From Desmodesmus armatus (lineage: Eukaryota > Chlorophyta > Chlorophyceae > Sphaeropleales > Scenedesmaceae): a stretch of DNA of 64,000 nucleotides. Made by a program: the position numbers and the translations under genes. This document shows positions 46,642 through 58,937 of the stretch, one piece after another. A model generated the notes under the pieces. The model did not search any database, was not told the DNA's origin, and saw nothing but the letters and a program-made list of their open reading frames with translations. Each line of letters starts with the position of its first letter. The stretch's first letter is position 1. The stretch covers positions 124,001-188,000 of the forward strand of contig VIIQ02000082.1 in the NCBI GenBank assembly GCA_007449985.2, read 5' to 3'.

Positions 46642-49600
46642 ATGGGCCTCGCTCCAGCAGCAGCAGCAGGGCTACAGGCATCGGCCCCGCTCCTTGCTGC
46701 TGCTACTACACAGGCCCGGTTGGGATTGAGCCCAGCAGGTGGTGTGCTGGGCCCTGCAGGACTCTCAGCTGCCGCAGCAGCAGCAGCTGCTGCTGCAGCC
46801 CAAGCGGCAAGCATGTCCCCTGCTGCTGCCTTGGCACAAGTCGCCGCAGCAGGCATGCTGCATCCTGCCGCCAATGCTGCCGCAGCGGCGGCAGCAGCAG
46901 CCGCGCAGGCAGCCGCAGCAGCAGCTCGCTCGGGCGCCCTGGCGGGTTCTAAGCCCGGGGGCAGTAACGGTGCGGAGAGAGGCAGGCGTAGGAGCCGGAA
47001 GGAGCGCAGCAGCAGCAGCAGGAGCCGAAGTCGCAGCAGGGACGGAGGCAGCAGAAGCCGCAGTAGGGGCCGTGCCCGCAGCGGCAGCCAAAGCAGCAGG
47101 AGCCCTGCGCGGGGCGCCAGTGCTGCAGCAGGGCACAGCCCAAACCCTGCTGACTCCCCCAAAGGAGGCCAGGACGCTCCCTCAGATGCCAACGGGCACA
47201 AGCCCAACAACCTTCACCGGGGCAGAACCACTAGCCGCAGCCGCAGCCGAGGTGGCAGTCGAGGAGGCAGCAAGTCTCGCTCCAGCAGCAGCAGCAGCCG
47301 GGGCAGCAGAGGCAGCACGCGCGGGCGGCGCCGCCGCCGCGGCAGCGGCAGCAGCAGCCGCTCCCGCAGCCGCAGCGGCAGCAGCAGGTCGCGCAGCAGC
47401 AGCGACTCGCGCAGCCGCAGCAGGGGCAGCAGCGGCGGCAGGCGGCGCCGCCGCCGTCGCAGCAGCAGCAGGTCGGGCGGCAGCAGCGGCGGCGGCAGGC
47501 ACCGGCGGCGGCGCCGCATGGGTGGCAGCCGCAGCAGGTCCCCCTTCGGCCACGGGCACGGCTTGCCGATGGGCCCGGGTGGGGGTGGAGCTGGTGGCCC
47601 GATCTACCGTACTACGCGAGCATATGCCTTTGACGGCCCTCCAGGCCATGGGCCACCTCCCCCATGGGGCATGGGGCCCCCTGCAGGGCCTGGCTTTGGT
47701 GGACCCATGGGTGGCAGGGGCGGTGGCAGAGGCTTTGGAGGGGGCCCTCCTCCCAGGGTGAGTGTGAGAAGTACTGACGCACTTGTGTATGCAAGGCTCA
47801 CGCGTGCTGGATTCAATGAACCATTCAGTTGCAGGTATGGAGCTTGAGCTTGCATATCGAGCACATTGCAAATGCCTCCTCCTAGTTCAATGTGCAAGCA
47901 CATAAATCTTGCCTGCCTGCCTGTTGACCAGCTATCACGCGCAACCACCCGCTTCACGCTCATCCATCCTCGGGAAGCCCCTAGCGTCACTTACTGCCTT
48001 GTCCTACTCACCCAAACACACCGTGCCTGCCTGTCTTTCTGTTCATTTTGCAGGGTGGTGTGCCTATGCCCCCTTGGGTGCTGGGTTCAGCCCTCGGTCA
48101 TGCCACCAAGTGGCAGCTGCAGAAATCCACTCACTCATCCTCACGTTTCGCTGCCTGTCCGCCTGTGTGTTTGCTTGTTTGTTCATCCTGCAGGGTGGTG
48201 TGCCTATGCCCCCCTGGGTGCTGGACTCAGCCCTCAGCCATGCCACCAAGCGTCAGCTGCAGTTCATGTATGATATTGGTGTGCTGGCACCCTTCATGCT
48301 AGACATTGCCTGCATACAGCAGCTGGAGAAGCTGGATGATGGAGAGGTATGTGGATGCAACTGCTAGCTTGGTAAAGGAAGTTCTTTTGCTTCATTGCAA
48401 CTGTCTCATCTCTGTACTGCTAGTCACTTCTTTGTATTGAGATAGCTGCTGCCCCCAGTGGAAGGCCAAACCGGAACAAATAGCAGACACCGTGCGGGTT
48501 AGCACAGGCATTCCGGTTTTTGACTGTCAGCAGAGTCACGTGGAGCAGTGGTGAAGGCAGCACATTTCGTCAGCGGCTGGCAGGCTTGTCAAGATTGGGC
48601 CTGGCTGGGTGGTGGCAAGAGTGTCAACGTGTCATCCTTTGTTTCATATCGTGCTGACCAGTTTCCCTGTATGTCCACGCCATGCAGGCCCAGTATGCAC
48701 TGGACGAGCTCGGCAAAGCCCTCAGCGACCGCGTCAGGCTGCGCAACCCCTCTGGCTTCTTCATCCGCATCTGCCAGCGCCTGCGCGCGACACGCAGGGA
48801 GCGAGAGCCAGCCGGCGGCGGCGGCGGCGGCCTTCCGGCGGCTGCAGCCGCCGTTGCCGACGGCCCGCCGCTGGGGGGGCTGCCGGGCCCACCCTCATTC
48901 GCCGAGCGAGAGCAGGCGCGCGAGCGGGAACGCGAACGCGAGCGTGCGCGGCTCGGGGAAGGAGCGCCCCCAGGGCCGCCGCGGCCGGTTGGTGGGGACG
49001 GCGGCGGTGGTGGTGGCGGCTTTGGGACGCCTGGGGTGGCTGGGTCTTCCCCGCCGCGGGGGGGGTTTGGGCCCCCGCCTAGCATGATGCGGGCAGGCCG
49101 GGGCGTGGGGGCGGCGGTGGCGGGGTTCCTGATGATGTGGAGCCGTTGGGTGGTGAGGTTGGAGGGATGGGCAGCTTCAGGAGGAGGGAGGAGCAGCAGC
49201 AGGAGCCCGCCGCCCAGGCGTGGTGGTCCGGAAAGGCCTGGCTTTTGGGGTCCAGGAGGTGAGGCTGAGGGGCAGACCTGTAGGGAACCTGTACAGCTGT
49301 CAGGGTTTTGTTGGAATGTGCAAGAAGGCTGGCAGGCAGGTGGCATGCATTCAACCAGACAAGTAGTTGACATCTGCATGCACCTTCCTGCCTTCACTCT
49401 GTCTTGAGTTCCCGTTCATTCATTGGTTAGCTGGTACTCTCAGTGCTTCTATGCTGCGAGACGCCCCTGTCGCCTGGCATGTAGCTTCTGTGAACATATC
49501 ACCTACCTACATTCCCACATGACGCATCACGGTTGCATCCTTCCGACCTGTCTGACTGTTATACTCTTTGCATCTGAGGGGTCTCAGGCCAAAAATCACA

Positions 49601-51680
49601 CCATTTGCCCGGGCTTAAAGGGTTAAGTTATGTCTGGACCTTGCTGCTGCTCTGCAGGCTACGGTGGCGGCTCACCCCCCTTCCCCAGCTTCGGGGGACC
49701 TGGGCCCCTCGGTGGCTTTGGTGGCCCTGGTGGCTTCAGAGACAAAGCTGGCGGCAGGGGTTCACCTGTATATGACAGCACAGCACCACCACGGGGCCTT
49801 GCTGCCCGAGACTCCTCCCCGCCGCCCCGCTTCGGCCGCAGCAGCAGGCGCAACCGCAGCCCCCGTAGCCCCCGCAGCGCAAAGGGCCGGGAGGCACCAC
49901 GGGAGGGGCCCGGGGTCAGGAGGCCGCAGGGAGATGGTGCCGCTGCTGGTGGCGGTGCTGCAGCAGGGCAGCCGGGAACACATCCAGAGCAGCAGCAGCA
50001 GCAGCAGCAGGAGGGGCCACAGGGCGGGGCCGGGGTGACGACAGCATGGTGCATGCTGGGGAGTCCCCTATGTCTCCTGCTGGGTTGGATGGGTGCTACC
50101 TCGGGGGTTGGAAGCAGCAGGAGGCGGCATGCATGGTGCTGCAGGGGCCTCTGCAGCGGCAGCAGCAGCTGGGGCTGGTGAGAAGGATGGTGGGTGCCCC
50201 CTTGGCCCCTGGGCCCCTCATTGCCGACCTTGATATGATGGAGAATGAAGACGGCGGCGGGCAGCAGCAGCAGCAGGGGTCAAGGCGCAAGCATGCAGCA
50301 GCAGATGAGGATGCTGCAGGAGGCTGGACGTACCCCCCGCAGATGCCGCAGCAGCAGCAGCAGCACCACCACCATCACTTGGATGGCCGCGGCAGTCAGG
50401 ACTCGGATGAGTTTGAACTGCAGCCGTGGGACGGCTCACCCATCAGTCAAGATGGGTCACCCATGAGCCCGGCTCCACTCACTGGGGGTCCCGGAATGGG
50501 GCCAGGCCTCACTCACGCAGCCGCTGGGGACGGACCCGGCCCAATGGGCTATGGTGGGCCGGGTGGGAGCCCTGCTGGTGGGCCGGGTGGAGGCCCAGAG
50601 GGATGGGGACCTCCTCCTGGCCATCCAGCAGCAGCAGCAGGAAGTTGGGCCGGGTGGGAAGGGGAGCGCGGCGGGTACGGGCAGCAGCAGCAGCAGCGGC
50701 AGCAACAGCCGGGGAGGGGTACGGTGGCAGCTGGGCAGGGGGCCGTGAGGGTGCTTGGGGCCTGGGCCTGGGCCAGGTTCGTACCCCCCGCAGCAGTGGG
50801 ACGGGTACGGTGGGCCAGGTTACGGTCCTGGAGGCGAGGGCGGGGGTTACTACGGCCAGGGCGGTGTTGGCGGCCCAACAGCAGCAGCAGCGGCAGCAGC
50901 AGGGGGGCGTGGTGGCGGCAGCGGGGGTGCTGCTGCTGCTGCTGGTGTGTACAGTGACCTGCGGCTGACAGTGACTGAGATCATTAAGGAGCTTATGAAG
51001 CCTGTCTGGAAGTCAGGCAGGCTCACCAGGGAGGTGAGTAACGAGTGTGAGATGATTAGTGTGAGATGAATAGTGTGACGTCAGTGTGTACATTGGTCAC
51101 TCATTCCATAGAAGAGTCAATGGGAGTGATTTACTCACCTGTCTACACATACATGCATACATAAATGAGGGGCGTGTGCGGCGGAGGTTGGTGGCTACTG
51201 TGGAGGGTGGAGTCTGTGTGAAAACACTCTACTGCAGTGCATTGCGCTATGCCCTACTGCACCTGGGAGTGCAGTACAGTACAGTGCAATGCCACTGACC
51301 AGTGCTCGGTCCTAGATCTGTGTGATGTTTGCTCCCTGACAGCACTGTACGTTGTGCATTCTCAGGTGCACTAAATACAGTGCACTGTATTGCAGGCTGT
51401 GCACCACCTGTAGACCAGGCTCTTGGCAGGGTGGCATGTATGAGTATGTACATACTGACGTAAGCAATCATTGCTGGTCACGTGCTTTGTTGCTGTGCAG
51501 GCGTTCAAGACAGTGGCGAAGAAGTCAACAGACAAGGTGTTGGCTGGTTTGCCGCCCCCCGGCGCCCCTGACGCCCCACCAGAGACGGCAGAGGCTCTGG
51601 CGGCCTACTTCAGCGAAGGCCGCAAGCAGAAGATCAAGGCACTCGTTGACTCCTACGTCAACAAGTTTGTGAACAAGTAG
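46642..51680 (+). CDS. SR-rich protein with C-terminal SRI (Pol II CTD-binding) domain
   Basis: Exons are 46642 (or upstream)-47757, 48194-48346, 48688-49258, ~49660-51033 and 51501-51680. The N-terminal part is poly-Ala, then a long RS region (SRSRSRSRDGGSRSRSRGRA), then Gly/Pro/Arg. Exons 2-3 encode a conserved-looking helical segment: MPPWVLDSALSHATKRQLQF, LAPFMLDIACIQQLEKLDD, ALSDRVRLRNPSGFFIRICQ. Then come Arg/Glu and Gly/Pro/Gln-rich stretches. The last ~90 residues match an SRI domain: LRLTVTEIIKELMKPVWKSG, AFKTVAKKSTDKVL, KALVDSYVNKFVNK. SRI domains bind phosphorylated RNA polymerase II CTD, so a role coupling transcription and RNA processing in the nucleus is likely. Exon 4 needs frame changes near 50030, 50715 and 50775, all in G-rich runs. 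Start codon is provisional. Confidence 0.68.
48010..48252 (+). repeat. duplicated exon-2 head with acceptor (period 140 bp)
   Basis: TGCAG/GGTGGTGTGCCTATG occurs with heads at 48054 and 48194. About 60 bases of exon and the pyrimidine tract before it are both duplicated. The 140-bp period is not a multiple of 3, so use of the upstream head without a new donor would shift the frame. The downstream head runs into the full exon. Confidence 0.9.
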
Positions 51681-51981
51681 TCGGCAGCCCGCAAGCAGAA
51701 GATCAAGGTGGCGGTTGACTCGTACATTAACAAGTTTGTGAACAAGTGGTATGCAGCTTGCTGCCAGCCAGCCAGCAGGCATGCACTGTGCGGCGCGCAT
51801 ATCGGGTGGCTGGTGCAATGCAGTGCATGTTTCGGCAGGCGGGTGCCGCTGCCTCCCGGCACAGGGATGGACCCTAAGGGACGCCAAAGGTGCTGGTGCT
51901 GCCTTCTCAAGCGAAGGGCGCCAACAGAGGAGCAGGGCGCTCGTTGAGTCTGCTGACGTCGACCAGTTGGTGCAGAAGTGA
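51681..51981 (+). repeat. two decayed copies of the SRI C-terminal coding segment in the 3' UTR
   Basis: Directly after the stop codon, 51684-51749 repeats GCAAGCAGAAGATCAAGG and the codons for VNKFVNK. A third, more diverged copy at 51897-51981 reads SSEGRQQRSRALVESADVDQ and ends LVQK-TGA. The first copy is the real C-terminus (FSEGRKQKIKALVDSYVNKF). The extra copies could be read only if the TAG at 51678 were bypassed or spliced out. Confidence 0.85.
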
Positions 51982-52997
51982 AGCGACGAGCCGCTGCACA
52001 GCCAGCCAGCCAGCCAGCAAGTGGGGCGGTTGCTGCTATGCATGGTGGCAGGGTTTGCTTCCCGTGGTTGTGGTGTAGCGGTGGTGCTTGTGTAGGTTTG
52101 TTGTAACTGCGGAGCATGCAGCCATGCAGGCTTTCAGTCAGCCATGAATGCTAGTGCGTGTGGTATGGTGGGGTGCAGTGTGACCTAGGCCAGCGCTTGA
52201 CTGTGTTCTACCAGGGCCTTTGAGGGGCATGGGGCCGTCAGCACTCATGACCTTTGGTGCGCTGAGCCTGTATGCAAGTCAGCTTTCATCACACGCACAC
52301 TGCAGTCACACTGGCACTTGCAGAGAGTGGTGCTCGCGGTGCATGCGTGGTTTTCTCACCACAGTCTTGCATGCATGCGGTGCGTTTGTGAGCTGCTTCT
52401 CAAGGCACTGCAAGTAGCTTTTCTGCATGTTGTGTTCGGGCAATGCAGCAAGTCAGCTTGTGTCTGAAGTTACAACATGTATACATGCCCTACGTAGGGC
52501 ATGGTGGTTGCGCCAACGTTGTCGCTAGGCAGCTGCAGCTGCAACCGTCAGTGTGTGTACTGTGGTGCACAGGGAGCATGGTGTGGTTCATAGCATGCAG
52601 GCCGTGTGCTGCTCAACATTGCCGACTCCACTGTGTGCACTGTTGCATGTTGCCAGCAAGATGCACCTGACCTTGTGGGCTGGCCAGCCTATCAGCAGGT
52701 TGACAGGCTGTCGATCCAGACATCTGCCATCATCTACACACACACTGTCTGCAACTGTTGATGGGTGGCTCCAGTGAAATTGAGAGTGTAGCCGACTGGC
52801 CATACTGTGACAGCTCTGCTAGCATGTGCCACACTTGCAGCGCGGATGATGAAACATGCTGCCACACTACCTGTACATCGGTGAACAGCTGTCACGTGTT
52901 GCCACGCCAAATGGTGGCTGGAGATTTCACAGCTGGAACAGGAGCCTCAGATCCCGCCATAGTGAGCAGAATGCTTGTGGTGGAGGTTCGCTAAATG
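51982..52997. other. 3' UTR of SRI gene and upstream region of membrane-protein gene
   Basis: A TGTAA poly(A) signal lies at 52102-52106, 420 nt after the stop codon of the SRI gene. The rest up to 52997 shows no gene I can support. Confidence 0.45.
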
Positions 52998-53005
52998 TAT
53001 AAATA
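52998..53005 (+). promoter_or_regulatory. TATA-like box (TATAAATA)
   Basis: TATAAATA lies 215 nt upstream of the start codon at 53220 and is the only TATA-like string nearby on the right strand. Assignment to the membrane-protein gene is by position only. Confidence 0.4.
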
Positions 53006-53219
53006 GATGATTAGTGTAAAGACACAAGAAGAACACTATCGGTCGTGAGCGGAAGTATATACGTCCTGCCCTGGCACTACAAACGTTCGGTTTCTAAACC
53101 TTTTGCCAATTTTGGCCACCCCTCACGCCCCCTTTAACGTGCGCACCCAGCTGAAGTATAGTGATTTGCCCAATTGGTGTTGCTAGTTGGTCTGAACGTC
53201 GTTTGACGCTGCTTCAGTG

Positions 53220-55792
53220 ATGGTGGACACCAAATTGGCGCTGCTTGCAGCAGCTCTTGCCCTGATAGATGCCATCATACCATTGACACTTGGTTTCGCA
53301 TCTCAGCAGTTCTCGTCTCTGCCGTCGACCCCGCCAATACTCCTGCTCGCTGGACTCGTGAAACTGGTGCTGCTCCTTCTGCCAGCATCCTTCATCAAAA
53401 ATCCTACCTCTTCAGAATATCTTCTCACCAAAAAGGTCAGCTTCTCCAGCAGCGACAGCCTTTCTTCTGGGAAAGGCGACACCCCCTCAGGGAGGGAGAG
53501 AGCAGACAGCCCCACCAGGGGCCATGACCAGCGCTCAAAAGGGGACCAAACGCCACTCAATAGTGTATTGTGCCTGGATGTGCAGCAGCTCGACAAGCAG
53601 CAGCGGCTTGCAGCCTCCCAGAAGCTCCAGAAGTCACCCACCCCAGCAGAGCAGCTTCGATGCAGGGTGGGGCCAGCGACTGGCACTGGCCAATGCTGTT
53701 TGGCTCTGCAGTGTGCAGCACAGTCGCAGCTAACATCAGCCTCTCTCTTATCCCAGAAGCAGCACCCTTTGCCTGGAGCCAGCTGGCGCTGCTGCAGGTC
53801 ATAGCAGCGGCCTTCCTGACCTTGGGGGTGTTCAACAGCAGCAGCAAGGGCAACAAGCCTTGCCTCAGCCCTGTGGCCGTCAGTGCATTGGCTGTGCTGT
53901 TCCTGGCGGTCCTTGTGGGCCAAGGTGTCTTCGGAGGGCAGCCAGAGTCTCTGACAGCCGAGCCAGAGATGGAAAGCATCCTGCAGGTCACGCAGCAGCC
54001 AACAGCAGCAGCACAGCTCCCGCCCCTGCACCTGGTCGGCTGGTCGCTGCTTGCCGCCTGCCTCAGCACACTCGGCATGCGGCTGCTGCTAGCAGCACGG
54101 CATGCAAACCGCAGCAGCAGCCTGCAGCCCAGTAGCCAGCAGGAGCTGTGTGTGGTGCAGTGCATCCTGGCAGTATTCTGCAATTTCGTGTGGTACATCA
54201 TCAAGGAAGGCAGTTTGGACAGTTTCTTCGATGATATCACAAGCTCCCACGAGCACGCAATCCTGCTGCTGGGAGTGTCAGGCATGCTCAGCACAGCCAT
54301 TGCATGCTGGCCTGCTGCTGACGCAGTCGCAGCGTCAGCGTACGCACATCAAGCATCCGTCGTGCTGGCCGCATGGGGCAGCGGGCTCGTGCTGGGCATG
54401 CCGCAGGACGTGCAGTTTGCTTGCGCCAGCTTTGCCGCAGGCATGGCGGTGCTGCTGCTGCACCTGGGGATGCAGCCAGAGCCCCAGGGGGGTCAGATCA
54501 AGGCGCACCACAGCCCTGAGATGCAGGCATGGCTGCATGGGGAGATGAAGGCACGGCGGTTCAGCCTGCGAAACCTGAAGAATACCCTGTCCTACTCCTG
54601 GGCGGCCTTTACCCTGTGTTTGGTGCTGGTTGTGTGCTGGGGCCAATTCCTGCACCAGGACAACACCTTCAGCTTTAGTCATCCGTTGTCAGCACCAGCC
54701 ATGGAGCAGCTCGGCATCAGTCCTGCAGACCTCATGGTGTGCAAGGATACTCCCTTCCCCTCAGCACAGCTCTACTACAGCTCCATCATTGCTGTCGAGA
54801 GGTCAGTGGCAGACGCAGCAGCACTGGATGCCGCGCTGGACGCAGCTGACAACGCCACCTCGGCTGCCGCTGCGCGCCCACTCGGGACAGCGACAGCCCC
54901 CAGCAGCAGTAGGGTCACAGCAGTGCAGAACGTCACCGCCAACGCGACAGCCCCAGCACAGGCCTCAGCACAAGCACCAGCGCCATTCCCGTTCCCCATA
55001 CCTCCCCCTGCTGTGCTGGCAAAGGCGGCAGCAGCCCCAGCCCCAGCATGGGACCTCTGTCCTGCGCTGACTTGTTCAAGGGATGTCTTCTGCACCGCGC
55101 ACAACACCAGCTGCTGTGCGCACCTTTTCCTGCACGTGGCTGCCTTCTGGGACGCCTTCATGCACTCCAAGGGGCTTGAGAAGCAGTACACAGTCCTCTT
55201 TGACACCCTCACCGACGCCCTCGACAAGGGGACCCCAGCCACAAACACAGGCGTGATGCACTTGGGCGTAAGCGCGCAGGCCCTAGCAGCCCTGGAGAGG
55301 CCCTGCCTGAAGACGAAGCTGTGGCAGCATGGGTATGCACTGTTCCTGCAGGGCAGCAGCTGGCACGTGTGTCCCCATGCGCAGCACCCAAACCCTCTCT
55401 TCCGTCAGCACATGCACCCCCGACGCCACTTGACCCCTGAAGCAGCAGCCGGGTCCATCAAGCTGCACGTCATGTGGCCGTACCTGGGCCCCACGAACAA
55501 CACGCGGCCACTTACAGCTGTAGAGAGCGCTCTTGCATTCAGCAGTTTGGGTGGGAGAGGCAGGGCGACCTCCACATGGCGGCTGTGCTCTACCGGCGAA
55601 GTGCTGTCGCTGGGCGGGAGTGTGTATGTCTCTCTGGAGGGCCTGAGGTTACCTAGGCCGTTGGGTGCTGAGCTGTCTTTGACCAGCGGTTCTTGGGCAA
55701 GCCCAACTGCTGCTAGCCCGGCAGTGAGCAAGGTGCGGCGTGTTGGGTGTGAGAAGCTAGTGGCTGAGCTGCTCGGCCATCTGCGTGCCTGA
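53220..55792 (+). CDS. multi-pass membrane protein of unknown function
   Basis: The start at 53220 gives MVDTKLALLAAALALIDAII, a first membrane helix; a second is ILLLAGLVKLVLLLLPASFI. The 5' part is in one frame to about 53600-53690 and the rest (to 55792) is in another, so a short intron or a 1-base indel lies in between. Further helices are seen in AISVSALAVLFLAVL-like, VVQCILAVFCNFVWYII, AILLLGVSGMLSTAI, FAAGMAVLLLHLGM and AAFTLCLVLVVCWGQFL segments. After the last helix comes a ~380-residue domain that starts QDNTFSFSHPLSAPAMEQ, carries several N-x-T/S sites (NATS, NVTANAT, NTS) and paired Cys (CSRDVFCTAHNTSCC), and is therefore probably lumenal or extracellular. No family is recognised. 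About 820 aa in total. Confidence 0.65.
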
Positions 55793-58700
55793 TTTTGCAA
55801 CAGCGATTCTGGGAATCTGCTGGGCATATGATGGTGGGTGTTAGCGTTGGGGTGGTGCTGCCGCGGCAGGCCGCTTGGTAGTCCTCCGCTAGGGCGTACG
55901 TGTACTGTGCACAGCTTCAACAGAAGGCTGACTTTCTTATCATTCATATGGTGGTCACATAGGTGGCGGCTGATGCCATGAGCTGCTGACAGGGCTAGCA
56001 GTGCCTGCACCTATCAGGGGCCAAGGTGCCCTTGGTTTATCAAATCTGTAGTGGTGCCTGTACAAGGCATGTGTGCTGTCTGGGCACCGCAGGGGTATGA
56101 ATTGCAAAAAGGACTGTCCTGTGTTCCCAGTGTGAGCCGCTAGGGTGACCCTAGGCGCAGCCAAAGTAAGCAAGGTGCCTTTCAGTTGGCTGTGCAGGAC
56201 ACAGGGTGTGTCGTGAATGCGCCCACACGGTCGTACGTTTCTTGCTGTGCGGGGCGTTTGCTTTTGTGTGCTTTCTTCTGCAGCACTGCTGATGTGCTTC
56301 TTGGTACTGTGTGGCCTTTGCTTATCATGTCTGTGCAACCAGGCAACATGTTGGCCCACGCTGTCAAGAGTTGTTGGCCAGCATACTGTGCAAGCAAGTG
56401 TGGGCTTCACCTTATTTCGTGTGTACCGCCAGCAGTCTGGCGTGGTTGGGTTGAGTTGTCTGCAACAACTGCCGCACCAGCGGCAGCAATGAGCGCTGCT
56501 GAGCCTGGTTGCAGAGAGGACACGCGGAGACAGCAGCAGCAGCCAGGGCCCCTGGCAGTACTGTCCACTGGTGGGTGCAGTCACCGTGGACTGTTATGAT
56601 TGCTGACTCCGGGTAGTTGACTGGGCAGCAGGGGCAGTTTGTTTGTTGTTGGAGCCAGTCGAAGGCATCCAAGGGCAGCGCTTGCTGTTTGATTGTGCCA
56701 GCAACTCGTAACACATGGCTGTTGTGACTTGTGCTTGATGCTGACCCTCAGCAAGGTTGTCTCTGACCGCTCCCTGGGAATTTCATATCCATTGCATGGC
56801 CAGGACAGGCGATGCTGTTACCGTCGCGTGTGCAGTAGTCAACAGAACTACGCGGTCTGTTTGGGTGTCTGGTTTGAGAATGCCTGGTCTGTGCGCGCTG
56901 GATTCTGAGGCCCCATCAACAGATGATGTGTGCAAGGGTGTGAGTGTGCTATGAAATGCACTGTGACGCACCTGGTTGCTTCAAGCCTGAAGCGCTCCCC
57001 TCATGCATCCTGCAAGACCTGTGGCCAAGTTCCTCGCAGCTGTGTTTGTGTTTACAGCCAAAGTGCTGACCAGTGAAGGCGTCCTTCCAGTCATGTCATA
57101 TGACATGGTATTCTTGACTCAGCAGCCAGCTGTGCCTGGTGTTCAGCAAAGATTCATGTATGCTGCTCAGCACAAGTTGTGTTTGCACAGAGCATTGCTA
57201 GCTCTCCAGCAACTGTGCCACAGTGGCACATCTACGTTTCTCCCAGGCTTTCTGGTATCACTTCATGCGCAAGTCCAGTACCGCCATGCGCGGCATACGG
57301 TTGTTGCAGGCATTTGTGTTTAACACGTTGCAGAGGTCGCTTTCAGCAGCTTCACTATCATCATAGCCCTGCTGGCATTGCGTACGTGCCGCTCGTTGGC
57401 ACTAGTTTAAGCGCGTTTTTGTGGCAAGGTATGAAGTCATTAACTGTCTGCTAGGCGCTGGTCACTCACCAAACGCTTTGGTGAAGTATTGCGCCCAACA
57501 ATGAGCCGCCAGCGCAAGCGCTTGACCTGGCCAACTCTGCAAGATGTTGGCCTGCCGCTCAACAAATTGAGCCGGGCGGCCAGCCTGGCTGGTGCATTGT
57601 CCGCACAGCCAACAAGCTTGCACAGCAGTGCTGACATCGTGACTGCAGGCAGTACTGGTTGTCGGGGCCGTCGTGATCAACATACGTTATAGCTGTATCA
57701 TCTGTTGCAATGCTTCGAGCCGCTTTAGGCTGAAGCGTGTTGTTGGGCCTGTGTGGTGCGCAAGCTGCCTAGGCCAGCTGAGGCCTCAGCACACACAGTT
57801 TGCCGGACTTGCCGGCACGCCCTGTCAGTATTATGGCTCAACAACTTTTATGGCAGGCATGTGAACACCTGCAGGCAACAGCTAGTGCACCTCACACGCA
57901 TGCGTGTGCACATGCCATCACTCCTCATGCCACAATTGTCGCACCTACTTCTATGCCCCTCTAGCGGTTCTGGTTGCTACTGCCAGCACTGCTGCGCATG
58001 TGCGTGTGTGATGTAGAATCGGGTCGGCGGCTGCAAGACTTGGTTGAGGAGCAAGCTTGTGACTGGCTACTCACACATTCATTGCTTGTGAAGTGGGCCC
58101 CTGCACACGTGCACAGCTGTAACGTGGTACCCTATTGGTCCGACCCAACCTCCTAGGCTGCATGAATCCCGGGTCGCAATCCTCACAGACCTAGGCAGAT
58201 GAAGGGGTTGACAGCAGAATGCCAAGCAGGCCCGCCAACGCTGAATGCACACATTGCTGGCACGACCACACAGAAAACTTTGATCCACCTGCACAACTGT
58301 TCATGGGTGTTGTGCCATGGGCTAGTGAAGGGTTCACCAGGCAATGTAGCCAGGCAGACATGCATTCTGAGCAGCAATCCAAAGCAAGTGTTACACGATT
58401 TGACAAACCATGTATACGCTCGACTGTGTGATACCACACACTGATAATGTTGCAAACCATGAAATGATCACACCAGTCCGACAAAACAACACTGCTGCAT
58501 GCTGTGCAGCAAATCCTGCATGAGTAAACTCTGCGCAGGTGCATAGACCCCCTGGGACACAACTCCCCCAGTGACAAACAAGGGCCTGCCGCTGCATGTC
58601 AAATTGCCGCTGCATGTCAAATTGAAGGAGGAGGAAGTCGTGCCACGTGCTGCACACATTGTCCACACGAACTGTACAACCGTGCAGGATGCTCGCAGTG

Positions 58701-58937
58701 GGTGCACTGCTGTCCGGGATAGAAGCATATAGATGCCAAGCTCGCCAGGCTCAGCATACACTCAGCTGCAACATGCAACGGCCCCGCACCCTCACACACA
58801 CTTGCAAAAGGTAACAACACCCCATGCACTACTGGTAAAGGCCAACACGGTGCGCCCGCGGCAGTGGTTATGGTTGGTAACAACACGATCAAGTACTGGG
58901 GTACTGTTCAGCATAACCCTAAACGGACGCCATCCGT
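55793..58937. other. convergent intergenic region, 3.1 kb, no supported gene
   Basis: 3' UTRs of the membrane-protein gene (+) and the binding-protein gene (-) lie here. A - strand TGTAA (TTACA at 58391-58395) lies 545 nt after the stop of the latter. Open frames in this stretch are short, lack splice-linked partners and show no family motifs. Confidence 0.45.

Noticed and set aside
46434..47210. 258-codon open frame on the - strand
   Set aside because: Antisense of the poly-Ala/RS region of the SRI gene, whose + strand frame has typical RS repeats.
56412..56714. RING-like Cys/His pattern (CPCC ... H ... CPLCNQ) on the - strand
   Set aside because: Spacing does not match a RING or PHD finger, there is no start or splice context, and the surrounding sequence is non-coding in character.
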